Counted from the stretch's first letter, positions 46,974 to 56,044 are shown. The stretch: DNA of 64,000 nt from Tritrichomonas musculus (GCA_039105265.1 JAPFFF010000022.1:186001-250000), one strand, 5' to 3'. The notes: a model not told the origin generated them from the sequence alone. Numbers and translations are program-made.

Positions 46974-47915
46974 ATGATTGAAATGTACCCGACGCTCAAT
47001 CCAGCTGAAGAACAAACACCAATCCCTATAGAATATGCTTACTTTTTGGAAGATGGAGAGCAAGACCCCAGCAAACCAAATCGATACTACTTTAATTTTC
47101 CACAAGAATGGTGCACTTCAAATAGAGGAGAATCTATTGTTGGGGTAAGAAATATGTGGTTGATTGCGAGAAGAAGAAAAATTGAATTCACCATCACAAT
47201 TGCAAAATTTCAAAAGAAATATTTTAATATAGTGGAAGGGAATGATACGACTTCAAAAATAAATAATATGATATTATTGTATAAAGATAATATTAAAGTA
47301 AAAGATGTAAAAGTTATCGATTGGATGTCGATAGAAGGAGATTTTAGAGGATTCTTTAATGCTATTCATACATCAATAAAAAACTATATAGCAACATGGT
47401 GGAAGGACGTCAATGAAATATTTGTACAGTCAGATACTGATATTTTAAATAGAGATATACAATCTGATGGCTATTATGATGAGAGGGGGTTTCATGAAAA
47501 AATATATTCAGAACGAAATAATAATGATGCGGATGAATATGGTGTAGCATTCAAATTAAAAGAAACAAATAAAGATTTTGATGAAGTATTTAATATTGGT
47601 GATGGAGTTAGTCAAAACAATAAAGATGTTTATTTAAAGTACTATGATAAAGTTTTAACGTTTGATAATGTATGGGATAGACATTCATGTAAAGTTTATT
47701 CATCAATAGCAGAACAATCAAATCGTTATTATATTGGTAATTCGAATGTTAATTTCAACCCCATCAAATACTTTAAGCTGAATTCAACAGACCAAAGATT
47801 TTGGATTGATTTATATTCTGCGCGTGAATATAAAGCACCATTTAAATTACCAGTCGGTGAAAGCTTTGCTATAGAGATGATATTCTTACCATACAAGAAG
47901 ATGTTATATGTTTAA
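46974..47915 (+). CDS. Minor capsid-like protein, short form (313 aa, element C)
   Basis: The ends match A and B (EMYPTLNPAEEQTPIPIEYA, YKAPFKLPVGESFAIEMIFL), but the central coiled coil is absent, so this is the minimal version of the fold. The segment NVWDRHSCKVYSSIAEQSN before the final strands is almost invariant. Start at 46974 (MIE) or 46983 (MYP); fragment E also has the MIEMY form, which favours the first. The first part of the gene recurs inverted in fragment E. Confidence 0.6.
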   Translation: MIEMYPTLNPAEEQTPIPIEYAYFLEDGEQDPSKPNRYYFNFPQEWCTSNRGESIVGVRNMWLIARRRKIEFTITIAKFQKKYFNIVEGNDTTSKINNMILLYKDNIKVKDVKVIDWMSIEGDFRGFFNAIHTSIKNYIATWWKDVNEIFVQSDTDILNRDIQSDGYYDERGFHEKIYSERNNNDADEYGVAFKLKETNKDFDEVFNIGDGVSQNNKDVYLKYYDKVLTFDNVWDRHSCKVYSSIAEQSNRYYIGNSNVNFNPIKYFKLNSTDQRFWIDLYSAREYKAPFKLPVGESFAIEMIFLPYKKMLYV

Positions 47916-47925
47916 ATAAATTTAA

Positions 47926-49002
47926 ATGACTTACAAAACAATAGAGGAGTTATACAAAACATTTCCGTGGAAAACACCATCAAAATTTGTTCCTCTTGCA
48001 AAACGATATGGATTTACAGAAGAAGCAGCATTAAATTATTTGAAGAATATAGTTCATGATGTTAAAGTACCAAAGGCAAAATTTATGAATATATATTCAA
48101 AACACTCAGGAGGATATCAAATGGACACTTTCATAAATGACAAAACAAAAGATGGTTTGAATTTTCTGATGTTTATAAATATCAATACCAGGAAGGCTTT
48201 TTGTTATGCGATGAGAGGGAAGGGAGCAAAAGAAGTAGCTAGAGCATTAAATCAATTTTTAGTAGATGAACCAAATGTTTATTCTATTACTTCTGACCAG
48301 GATGCAGCCTATTTGTCCAATGATGTTTTGCAAATAATGAAGTCAAAAAATATTATATACAATACTACGGAAGACAACAATCATAATGTACTAGGCATCA
48401 TAAATAGATTCATGAGAACTATTAGAGATATGGTAGGAGAGAATAGATTTATTGGAGAACAAGAAATGAAGGGATTAATAGATTCCTACAATAAATCCCC
48501 TCACCGATCGTTGGACTATAAAATACCAAACGAAATGACAGAGAAAGATGAAAAAGAATATATTAATACTAAATCACAAATCAATCCTTATGACTTTCAG
48601 CCTAACGACAGGGTGAGAATTATACAAGCCAAGGAACCATTTTCGAAGCGAAGAAATAGGGTCAGCAAGGAGGCTTATATTGTTGATTCAAAAGCTGGAA
48701 ATCAATTTATTGTTAAGTCCAAAGATGAATCGATAGATAAGTTGCCGGGATATAGATTGATAAAAACACAGAATAAAAATATTGCTCAGACACTAAAGGG
48801 AGGCAAGAGAGGTATTGTGGATAAAATTATATCCTACGATGCAGCTAAGAATAAATATAAAATTAAATATAGTGAAGGGACAGAAGATGTTATTCCAGCC
48901 AAAAATTTACGAGAAGGAGCCCCAACTAAATTATCAAATCTTGAAATGGATTATTGGAGCAAACAAAAAAATATCCCATCAAACATTAAAAAATGGATTT
49001 AA
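47926..49002 (+). CDS. Retrovirus-like integrase (element C)
   Basis: At 358 residues the gene looks whole. The N-terminus differs from A and B (MTYKTIEELYKTFPWKTPSK), while the core (GGYQMDTFINDKTKDGLNFL, SDQDAAYLSNDVL, GIINRFMRTIRDM) and the Tudor/chromo-like end (KYKIKYSEGTEDVIPAKNL) are kept. It starts 10 bases after the minor capsid-like gene and ends 10 bases before the ATPase, with CAACAATAAATGG as the ATPase leader. Confidence 0.9.
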   Translation: MTYKTIEELYKTFPWKTPSKFVPLAKRYGFTEEAALNYLKNIVHDVKVPKAKFMNIYSKHSGGYQMDTFINDKTKDGLNFLMFININTRKAFCYAMRGKGAKEVARALNQFLVDEPNVYSITSDQDAAYLSNDVLQIMKSKNIIYNTTEDNNHNVLGIINRFMRTIRDMVGENRFIGEQEMKGLIDSYNKSPHRSLDYKIPNEMTEKDEKEYINTKSQINPYDFQPNDRVRIIQAKEPFSKRRNRVSKEAYIVDSKAGNQFIVKSKDESIDKLPGYRLIKTQNKNIAQTLKGGKRGIVDKIISYDAAKNKYKIKYSEGTEDVIPAKNLREGAPTKLSNLEMDYWSKQKNIPSNIKKWI

Positions 49003-49012
49003 CCAACAATAA

Positions 49013-49867
49013 ATGGCTAAACAAATAATGAAAGAAGTAGAAGTTTTAATCCAAAAAACCATGCGAAAAAACCAAAAGGAAATAGAGTCTGCACTTATGA
49101 AACCAATTGATCCTTCCTATCCATTTAGCACGAACGGTATATATTTTTTGATAGGCAAACCAGGTGCTGGAAAAAGTTATTGGATATGGAAACACATTTT
49201 AATTACCGAGAGATTATTTAAGTATCCCTACTACCAGAAGATAGTATTCTGTTCCACAAGCGGTAAGATGGACAAAACTGCAGAGGCGATGAGTCAAAAT
49301 GTCAAGACACCAATCATATATTTGAACGAAGCAGAATTGATGGATTATTTGAAAAAACATCTAAAGCGAAAGATAAAATATTATGCTATGGTAAAGCATG
49401 TATTATCAAAAATGAAAGAGACGAATGAAGAAATGCAGAGACTAATAAACAAGCACTCCCTTCAAGAAATAGATGATAGAATAGTATATATAGCAAACAA
49501 GCTGGTAAAATATCAAACTTCATCATATCCATATAACACTCTAATAATATTGGATGACTGTGCTGGAAGCGATTTATTGACGCATAATAATACTGAATTC
49601 CTCAGGCTGTTAACAAAAACTAGGCACTATAATATTACATGCATTATGGCTATCCAAACCATTAGATTTGTCCATATAAATGCAAAGAGATTGGCCACCG
49701 ATATTATATGCTATAGTGGATATTCAGAAGAAGATTTTACATCATTGCTCCAACAAACAAATAACAATCTAAATATCAAAAAAACAGTCAAGGAGTATTT
49801 GCAGCATCGTGAGCCTCACGACAAATTTATTTGTAATATAACAGCCAACAAATATTACTTTGAATGA
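49013..49867 (+). CDS. FtsK/HerA-type DNA packaging ATPase (element C)
   Basis: The 284-residue copy has Walker A FLIGKPGAGKSYWIW, Walker B LIILDDCAGSDLL and the late MAIQTIRFVHINAKRLATDI. It shares with B the AGKS form of the P-loop, while A has SGKS. Most differences from A and B are synonymous. The start is MAKQIMKEVEVLI. Confidence 0.92.
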   Translation: MAKQIMKEVEVLIQKTMRKNQKEIESALMKPIDPSYPFSTNGIYFLIGKPGAGKSYWIWKHILITERLFKYPYYQKIVFCSTSGKMDKTAEAMSQNVKTPIIYLNEAELMDYLKKHLKRKIKYYAMVKHVLSKMKETNEEMQRLINKHSLQEIDDRIVYIANKLVKYQTSSYPYNTLIILDDCAGSDLLTHNNTEFLRLLTKTRHYNITCIMAIQTIRFVHINAKRLATDIICYSGYSEEDFTSLLQQTNNNLNIKKTVKEYLQHREPHDKFICNITANKYYFE

Positions 49868-49882
49868 TTTATTTCACAATAA

Positions 49883-50578
49883 ATGCCTTCAGGAACTATT
49901 GATTCTGGAAAATATATTCCATCTACCCCTTCAGATGCTGGTGTTAGTATATTTGGAAAAATTGGTAATTGGATTAATAATAATAAAGCAGAAATTTTAC
50001 AAGGAGCTGCAGATGTAGGAGATATAATTGGAGAAGCGACTGGAAATAATAAATGGAATGTAGCAGCAGGTGTTACAAGAGCAGCAGGCCAAACTCTTGG
50101 ACAAATTGATGATAAAAACAGCCAGGAAAAATTGTTGGCTCAATTAATTCAGGATAGGAATGCTCGGATGTTTGGAAACAAACATATAGCCTATGCTGAT
50201 GTACCAAGGATGTTTTATGGAAGGAAGCCAACAAGATATAAAATGTATCAAAGAAGAAATAAATATATTGATGAAGCCAATGAAAAATTAAATCAGTTGA
50301 GGAAACAAATAGAGCAAAAACAAAAAGAAGCCACGACAGAAAATAAAAAATCATCACCCAAAAAATCGCCTCCCAAAAAACCATCCCCGCCTCCCAAAAA
50401 ACCATCCCCGCCTCCCAAAGCATTACCAAAGAAACAAGAATCACCTCCAAAGAAAAAAATGTCAGCAGCTGAAAAAGCTAGAAATTGGAAACAAGATAAA
50501 CAATTTGTGGCCGATCTACAAGAAGCTGTAAGAAGACAAAGAGAAGCATATGACAAGTTTGAGAAGGATGATTGGTAA
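49883..50578 (+). CDS. Small virion-like protein, first paralogue (231 aa, element C)
   Basis: The N-terminus MPSGTIDSGKYIPSTPSDAG matches the B copy. The body is different (IGNWINNNKAEILQGAADVG) but keeps the diagnostic DVPRMFYGRKPTRYKMYQRR. A Pro/Lys-rich region with the repeated SPPPKKPSPPPK follows, then a final helix (DLQEAVRRQREAYDKFEKDD). A and B have one such gene; C has two in tandem. The basic Pro/Lys tail fits binding to DNA inside a capsid. Confidence 0.55.
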   Translation: MPSGTIDSGKYIPSTPSDAGVSIFGKIGNWINNNKAEILQGAADVGDIIGEATGNNKWNVAAGVTRAAGQTLGQIDDKNSQEKLLAQLIQDRNARMFGNKHIAYADVPRMFYGRKPTRYKMYQRRNKYIDEANEKLNQLRKQIEQKQKEATTENKKSSPKKSPPKKPSPPPKKPSPPPKALPKKQESPPKKKMSAAEKARNWKQDKQFVADLQEAVRRQREAYDKFEKDDW

Positions 50579-50600
50579 GCTAAATTTTGTCTTCATTTAA

Positions 50601-51356
50601 ATGTCTATTCCATTTTTAACGATGGGTACTGCTCCTACCCTACGAAGTGATGGTACAGAAGAGCCAATAGGAGGGATAAGTGATAAAATATCAAATCTTG
50701 TGAGCAATACATATAACAAATTCTTTAGCAAAAAACCCACCCAAGGACCTTCTCTAGAACCAATCCAAAAACCAGTTCCAGTTCCTACTCCTACTCCAGC
50801 TCCTCCCAAGCCAATCCAAGAACCTCCTCCTACCCCACATTATATGCCGCCTCCAGCACCAGCACCAGCTCCTATGCCACCCCCTATGACAACTCAAAAT
50901 AATTCCGAAGGGATAGCAGGGAAATTTGTAAACAAGCTTAAAAAAGCATATAATAAAATGACAGATGGAATACCCAAAAATAATTATGAACACGTAAATA
51001 AAATGAAAGAGAGATTGAAATGGGCATGGGATAATAAAACTGAATTACTCATAGGAGGTGGTGAAATTGCAGAAACCATTGGTAATGCAACAGACAATAA
51101 ATATGTTAAAGTAGGAGCTAAAGTAATAAAATCACTAGGAGAGAGCAGTGAGAGAATAGACAACAAAGAGAAGAAGAAAGAATTAGAGAAAAAAATAGGA
51201 GACGTAAATAATGAATTATTAGCCAATTATTATCTAAATTCTTTAAATTATCCACGTATCCATTATTCAAGAAAACCATCAGGTTATAAAATATATCAAG
51301 GCAAAAGATATAGAATGATAAGAGGCATGAGAAGAAGAAGAAAAGCAAGGAGGTGA
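50601..51356 (+). CDS. Small virion-like protein, second paralogue (251 aa, element C)
   Basis: A unique Pro-rich N-terminal region (PVPVPTPTPAPPKPIQEPPP) precedes an amphipathic segment (GKFVNKLKKAYNKMTDGIPK) and a Gly/Ala/Ile helix. The family motif YPRIHYSRKPSGYKIYQGKR and an Arg-rich end (RGMRRRRKARR) follow. The C-terminus is closer to the A and B proteins, while the neighbour upstream keeps their N-terminus, as if an ancestral gene had been duplicated and the two parts had specialised. Confidence 0.55.
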   Translation: MSIPFLTMGTAPTLRSDGTEEPIGGISDKISNLVSNTYNKFFSKKPTQGPSLEPIQKPVPVPTPTPAPPKPIQEPPPTPHYMPPPAPAPAPMPPPMTTQNNSEGIAGKFVNKLKKAYNKMTDGIPKNNYEHVNKMKERLKWAWDNKTELLIGGGEIAETIGNATDNKYVKVGAKVIKSLGESSERIDNKEKKKELEKKIGDVNNELLANYYLNSLNYPRIHYSRKPSGYKIYQGKRYRMIRGMRRRRKARR

Positions 51357-51419
51357 AAAACTCCCAAAAACTCCAAAAAGCAAATAAAACTCAAAGAAAG
51401 CAATTTTAATATTATTTAA

Positions 51420-52052
51420 ATGTCTAAACATTTGACTGGATCGAAGAGATTACAAGTAATACAAAACTGGTTAAATGGTCGTGATGACCCTGAGTGGGAT
51501 GTCTTGCCTACAAAAAAAGAGAATAAATATATTGTGAAAAGAAGAACAGAGCCCCTATCCAAACCTCAAGCTGAACCACAGGTAGAAGAGCAGGAAGAAG
51601 AAGAGCCAGCAGAAGAGCCTACAAAACCTCTCCCCACTTGCTCTCAGGGAAAGGTCTGCTCTGCCAAAAAAATCGAAAGGACTAAGCCGCAATCAAATAA
51701 TTCAGCCATTTTTGAAGCTGCGAGCCCTCGCTGCCTCCGACAAGCGGAGGACCCTACAATAAATATGGAAATATTAAATCAGCTAAAGTTATTGGGGGAA
51801 GAAATAAAAAATAAACGAGAAAAGAAAGAACAAAAAAGGATGATAAAAGAAGTGGTGCAAAAACAAATGAGCAAACCCTACTATCAATATACTCAGCCAC
51901 AATATATTCAAGAGCCTAATTTGACTTCAGGCAAAGTTGACTTTGTCAATGATATAGAAGAAGGACCAGAGGAAGAACTACCACCAACACCTCCTCCTCA
52001 ACCTCAGGTCATTCGTAGAAGGAGGAATAATATTTTCTCTGATATGTTATAA
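51420..52052 (+). CDS. P/E-rich linker protein with GC-rich insert (210 aa, element C)
   Basis: The N-terminal SKHLTGSKRLQVIQNWLNG and the C-terminal RRRRNNIFSDML match B. The linker is acidic (EEQEEEEPAEEP), followed by a segment unlike A or B (TCSQGKVCSAKKIERTKPQ, then EAASPRCLRQAEDPT) encoded by bases far richer in G and C than the rest, with a perfect CCTCCG-ACAAG-CGGAGG hairpin at 51734-51750. The frame stays open across it. It precedes the MCP by 26 bases. Confidence 0.6.
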   Translation: MSKHLTGSKRLQVIQNWLNGRDDPEWDVLPTKKENKYIVKRRTEPLSKPQAEPQVEEQEEEEPAEEPTKPLPTCSQGKVCSAKKIERTKPQSNNSAIFEAASPRCLRQAEDPTINMEILNQLKLLGEEIKNKREKKEQKRMIKEVVQKQMSKPYYQYTQPQYIQEPNLTSGKVDFVNDIEEGPEEELPPTPPPQPQVIRRRRNNIFSDML

Positions 52053-52078
52053 AGTTTTTATTTTTTTATAAAAACACC

Positions 52079-53677
52079 ATGATTAATCCAGAGATTGAAC
52101 TCAGAACATCAGCTGAAGTATGTACCCAAATAGCATCATATTTTGATATTGTAGATAATTGTATAGCCCTAAGTGATACCAACAAACAGTATACTATAAG
52201 TCCCCAAACATCATATTCTCCATCTCCTTCAATCCCCCAAGGCTCATATACCACTGCTATTATATCTCCAAACACAAACAATACAGCAGACATATATAAT
52301 GGATTTATTAGAGCTGATATGGAAGTCAGTATTAAAGAAGCTGCTGGACAAGAGGTTAAAGAAATAGAAAATACAGATGATAATTATCAATTCAATAGAG
52401 TTTGGTTTGGCTTTAAAGATGCTAGAGATGCCGTCGAAAAATATGAAATCGTGGCTAATGGCATTACTATCTATACACAGAATTTTGGTTGTGAAGAATC
52501 ATTTTTAACAGCCTGTTGTGCCAACGAAACAACAAAGAGAGCAGATGTATATTCTAAGGCCAGACATAAAGATATATGGAATGGTAAGTCAGGAAGTAGA
52601 ACAGGATTCATTGTTGATTGGAAAGAGAGAAATGGTATTAAATGGTATGAACAAAAATATAAAATTCATCTCAAGATAGATTTAAGACGATTCTTACCAC
52701 TCTCTAATATTAAATACCTCCCAGCCTTCGCAGGCAAGATAGAGCTTCGATTATTCTTCTCGTGTGCTGGAATGGTATGCTGTCCTTTGGGCCCAGAACT
52801 AGGTTTGCAAAATAACTATAAAGAAATATCAAAATATACTTTCGATCAAATAACAAATGAATTTACTCCAATAAATGAACCAATAACAATGTATACTGCC
52901 ATATCATCAGACAAAACAACACTTACAGCAAACCCCAGAACATTCCAAGTAAACAGTTATGAAACTACTGAATGCTCATCTATCATACCATGTTTTGGTA
53001 TTGAAGATAATATTTATTCCAGCCTCGTTCAAAGATATGCTGACCCAACTCATCCATTAACATTTCCTACACAAACCCTTTCTGTATATACTACAACAAA
53101 TAGACTAAAAAATCCAAATTGCAAAACCACCTGTACTATTACTCCTCGCTTTGTTGACTCAATATTTTGTTTATTCCCTGAAAAGCACACTCATCATACC
53201 TACTTCAAGAATCCACAATTTAAGCTATTTCAATTAAACTGTGGAGGCTATGGAAACATCCCTGCAAAAGCATTTGGAACGACAGATGAGTATCCAGAAT
53301 TCTTAGAGTACTGCCAAAACGCTATGAATATGAATGGTGGACAAAGCGGGTTTAATAAAGAAGTCGTAGATTCACTAACAAATAATCAACCATACAGACG
53401 CTCAACTGGAAATTATCCTGATGACAGGACCAGCTTTTTCATTGCTCTGCCAACAGAGACAGACAACACATATCAGCAGGGACTCACATCTCTGTCTCCT
53501 ATTAATTTTGAAATTATTGTATCACAAAATACTGGGGCAAATACATATGCCAGTGATGTTCAAACCCCACCTCTAATTTGTCTTTTATTTGATTCATCAA
53601 TATCAATTTTGGTTCAGCCTAATGGTATGCCTCCTCTCGTTCGTCTTGGAAATTATGACCTCACTACTCCACAATAA
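52079..53677 (+). CDS. Double jelly-roll major capsid protein (element C)
   Basis: The 532-residue gene appears whole (start MINPEIELRTSAEVCTQIAS). The differences from B concentrate in two surface-loop-like regions, around residues 80-100 and 245-290, while the strands (IDLRRFLPLSNIKYLPAFAG, TPRFVDSIFCLFPEKHTHH) and the C-terminus (PNGMPPLVRLGNYDL) are fixed. That pattern fits exposed tower loops on a conserved jelly-roll. The next gene starts 38 bases later, with no optional slot. Confidence 0.82.
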   Translation: MINPEIELRTSAEVCTQIASYFDIVDNCIALSDTNKQYTISPQTSYSPSPSIPQGSYTTAIISPNTNNTADIYNGFIRADMEVSIKEAAGQEVKEIENTDDNYQFNRVWFGFKDARDAVEKYEIVANGITIYTQNFGCEESFLTACCANETTKRADVYSKARHKDIWNGKSGSRTGFIVDWKERNGIKWYEQKYKIHLKIDLRRFLPLSNIKYLPAFAGKIELRLFFSCAGMVCCPLGPELGLQNNYKEISKYTFDQITNEFTPINEPITMYTAISSDKTTLTANPRTFQVNSYETTECSSIIPCFGIEDNIYSSLVQRYADPTHPLTFPTQTLSVYTTTNRLKNPNCKTTCTITPRFVDSIFCLFPEKHTHHTYFKNPQFKLFQLNCGGYGNIPAKAFGTTDEYPEFLEYCQNAMNMNGGQSGFNKEVVDSLTNNQPYRRSTGNYPDDRTSFFIALPTETDNTYQQGLTSLSPINFEIIVSQNTGANTYASDVQTPPLICLLFDSSISILVQPNGMPPLVRLGNYDLTTPQ

Positions 53678-53714
53678 ATATTCATTCTTAAAATTTTTTT
53701 TATCTCCACCACAA

Positions 53715-54164
53715 ATGCAAGAGCAAAGAGTCTACGATTACATCAACAATATTATCTCCCTCGCTGAAAATCCAGAAGAATGGAAGGAATGTAATTTTGC
53801 CATCCTCTGTGATAAATTTCCCATCCAGCTTTCTCGCAACAAATTTTTGGGCAAAGTAATATATATATCACTTAAGACAGAAAAAAAGACCTGGAGAATA
53901 TATCCTGACAAAATTAAAGAATATGAAATAGAGCATGTAATTATCAAAGCAAATTCTCGCCGTCGATTAAATTATAAAATGAATGAATTCTTTATCAACG
54001 GCTCAAATCAAGAACAGGTATATGAAGCGCATAGCTACTATAATTATTCTATAGAAAATGCTTCAAAACAAACGAAAGAATTAATTATTCAGCTACGAAA
54101 GAAATACAATTTAAGCACGCCGGAACTATACATTGGGGAGCATCAACCACTCGTCCTAGAGTAA
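53715..54164 (+). CDS. Conserved 149-aa protein (element C)
   Basis: The start MQEQRVYDYINNIISLAENP at 53715 follows a T-rich/CACCACAA leader; frames that begin earlier overlap the MCP and are not conserved. It has the same length as the B copy, with FAILCDKFPIQLSRNKFLGK and RRRLNYKMNEFFINGSNQE kept. No family recognised. Placed straight after the MCP, it shows the ground state of the locus that is expanded in A and B. Confidence 0.65.
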   Translation: MQEQRVYDYINNIISLAENPEEWKECNFAILCDKFPIQLSRNKFLGKVIYISLKTEKKTWRIYPDKIKEYEIEHVIIKANSRRRLNYKMNEFFINGSNQEQVYEAHSYYNYSIENASKQTKELIIQLRKKYNLSTPELYIGEHQPLVLE

Positions 54165-54189
54165 GCTGAATAATTTTTTTGGAAATGAA

Positions 54190-54618
54190 ATGAATAAATA
54201 TAGGAATCCTAGTTCATCTATCATTGGAGTAGAAGGAGAAATGTTCAACGAAGGAACAAAAACAGAACACACCATAGGCTTTAATCATTTTGGCATATTC
54301 TCTAATGATAATACTTATGCTATCACATTTAATCCATATTACAATAGACCACCTATCAAATATATGGAAAGCAAGCCTGTGAAGCCGCCGAAGAGTAATC
54401 AACATAGAACGAAACCCTTGCATGAACCACCTGTCAGCATCACAGACGGAGGGTATTATTTAAAAAAAGATAAGGCTCCTAAAGCACCCATCCTTCCTCC
54501 TTACCTCAAGAAACCTGAAAAATTAGGGGAGATACAAGGGAAGGCTAATGAAAAAGATAAAGGGAATGTCATATATGGCCCGCAGCATAAAGTAAAAATA
54601 GAGAACATAATCTATTAA
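54190..54618 (+). CDS. Conserved small protein, 142 aa (element C)
   Basis: This is the counterpart of 22581-23009 and 36816-37244. The central Pro/Lys block (VKPPKSNQHRTKPLHEPPVS, KAPKAPILPPYLKKPEKLGE) is invariant. The C-terminal 20 residues differ completely (GNVIYGPQHKVKIENIIY), although the length is the same. The leader is TTTTTTTGGAAATGAA. Confidence 0.65.
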   Translation: MNKYRNPSSSIIGVEGEMFNEGTKTEHTIGFNHFGIFSNDNTYAITFNPYYNRPPIKYMESKPVKPPKSNQHRTKPLHEPPVSITDGGYYLKKDKAPKAPILPPYLKKPEKLGEIQGKANEKDKGNVIYGPQHKVKIENIIY

Positions 54619-54641
54619 ATAAAATTTTTTTTCGAAATGAA

Positions 54642-55166
54642 ATGATTAAGAAACGAGCAAATAATGCAGGTGTTAATGCTAATTTATCATTAGAACCACA
54701 AGCCGCAGCTCAATCAACTTCTAATATTAATAACAATATCATCATAAACAAAAGGGATGATGGGAAGGAAGAGATTGTTATAACAAGAAATGTCGAGCTA
54801 GAAGACAGCCAAGAAGATGATGTAAAAGATGTAAAATATGTAATTCTCGAGACTTTTGCCAATATTTTATTGAACCAAGATAAAGCTTTGCTAACTAATC
54901 TTATTTCAAAAAATTGTATCATTGTTCCAGTAGAGGCATTAATTGATATAATTAAATGTTCTGTCAAAGCTGAGATGGTAGAATTGCATGTGGATGAAGA
55001 TATAAAATGCTGTGCTGGGAAAGCTAATCCGATACGCAGAATCGAAGCCATAAAAATAGTAAACGACAAGGGAGAAGTTTGTATGGACTTCAAGCAAGTA
55101 TATAACAAACAATACAACGAACTAATTAACAAATATCATCTGTGTTTGAAATATGTGTGTGTTTAG
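54642..55166 (+). CDS. Conserved protein, 174 aa (element C)
   Basis: This is the counterpart of 23044-23571 and 37273-37800, with MIKKRANNAGVNANLSLEPQ at the start and KCCAGKANPIRRIEAIKIVN in the core. It ends in LCLKYVCV, so the extreme C-terminus is not conserved. The leader TTTTTTTTCGAAATGAAATG is the same motif as in B. Confidence 0.65.
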   Translation: MIKKRANNAGVNANLSLEPQAAAQSTSNINNNIIINKRDDGKEEIVITRNVELEDSQEDDVKDVKYVILETFANILLNQDKALLTNLISKNCIIVPVEALIDIIKCSVKAEMVELHVDEDIKCCAGKANPIRRIEAIKIVNDKGEVCMDFKQVYNKQYNELINKYHLCLKYVCV

Positions 55167-55197
55167 AAATTTATTTTACATTTTATCACGAAGGCAA

Positions 55198-55482
55198 ATG
55201 ACTAATCAAATAGACCTCACACAATTCAATAAAACTGATATTATAAAAAAACTATCTAAAAGTAAATCCGAAGAGAATTTAAAAATAATCTCTGAAGAAA
55301 AAGCTGAAGAGGAAACCCAAGCCGAACCCCTCCCTGAAAAACAAAAGCGAGGCAGAAAGAGTAAATACAATACACCAGAGGAAAGGCTCGAGGCAAGAAG
55401 GCAACAACAAAAGGAGTATAGGCTACGAAAGAAAAAAGAGCTAGAGGAGCTGAAAAAATTGGCTGAATTAGTGAAGGCATAA
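55198..55482 (+). CDS. AT-hook plus basic coiled-coil protein, 94 aa (element C)
   Basis: I choose MTNQIDLTQFNKTDIIKKLS at 55198, because a longer frame would overlap the previous gene and is not conserved. It has an acidic linker (EEKAEEETQAEPLPE) as in A, the hook KQKRGRKSKYN and the basic helix (EARRQQQKEYRLRKKKELEE). It is the last gene of C; pPolB, which follows in A and B, is missing here. Confidence 0.62.
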   Translation: MTNQIDLTQFNKTDIIKKLSKSKSEENLKIISEEKAEEETQAEPLPEKQKRGRKSKYNTPEERLEARRQQQKEYRLRKKKELEELKKLAELVKA

Positions 55483-55513
55483 AGTAAAAAAATATTAGAT
55501 GGAGGTATTTTTT

Positions 55514-56026
55514 TTACTCTTCGTCTTTAAATTCTTTGACTACATCATCGTAATATTTCTTGATTACATCAAGGGGGCCTTCAAAATATTCATCCCCATA
55601 ATCATCCTTCTCACTCATCCACATTAAAACATTTACTTCAACCATAGATTTCCTTGCAGCAGGTATACTTATATACGCTGAGTGGTCATATAAGTTTGGG
55701 TCATCTGCTTTTGGAGGAGGAGTGGCATATTTATTGTAGTCCTCTTTGTAGTATTTCCTAACTTTAATTTTAAATTCTAGCCTTCTCTTTCTAGCTAACA
55801 TAAATATATTTCTAACACCAATAATAGACTCACCACGATTAGATGTGCACCATTCTTGTGGAAAATTAAAATAGTAACGATTAAATTTCGCAGGGTCTCT
55901 TTCTCCATCTTCCAGAAAGAAAGCGTGCTCCATAGGGATTGGTGTTTGTTCTTCAGCTGGATTGAGCGTCAGGTACATTTCAATCATTATAAAACAACTT
56001 CTTGATTCGAAGGGATATCTTAACAA
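55514..56026 (-). pseudogene. N-terminal part of a minor capsid-like gene (fragment E)
   Basis: MIEMYLTLNPAEEQTPIPME and NRYYFNFPQEWCTSNRGESI match the first 80 residues of the copies in A, B and C. The rest (YATPPPKADDPN, VNVLMWMSEKDDYGDEYFE) is a diverged form of the next domain. Only about half of the usual protein is represented; the conserved C-terminal strands are absent. It abuts the end of element C. Confidence 0.65.
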
Positions 56027-56044
56027 AAAATGGTTGGGATTTCT

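Larger units (their letters stand above)
46723..55500 (+). mobile_element. Element C: Polinton-like element without pPolB
   Basis: The left end AGTAGTATA at 46723 interrupts a fibre-like gene of B. Eleven genes follow in the order of A and B, all with open frames, from minor capsid-like to the AT-hook protein. Then, instead of pPolB, the inverted start of another element (fragment E) is found. The gene set looks whole apart from the missing pPolB end. Use of G and C in codons is the highest of the three sisters. Likely young. Confidence 0.8.
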
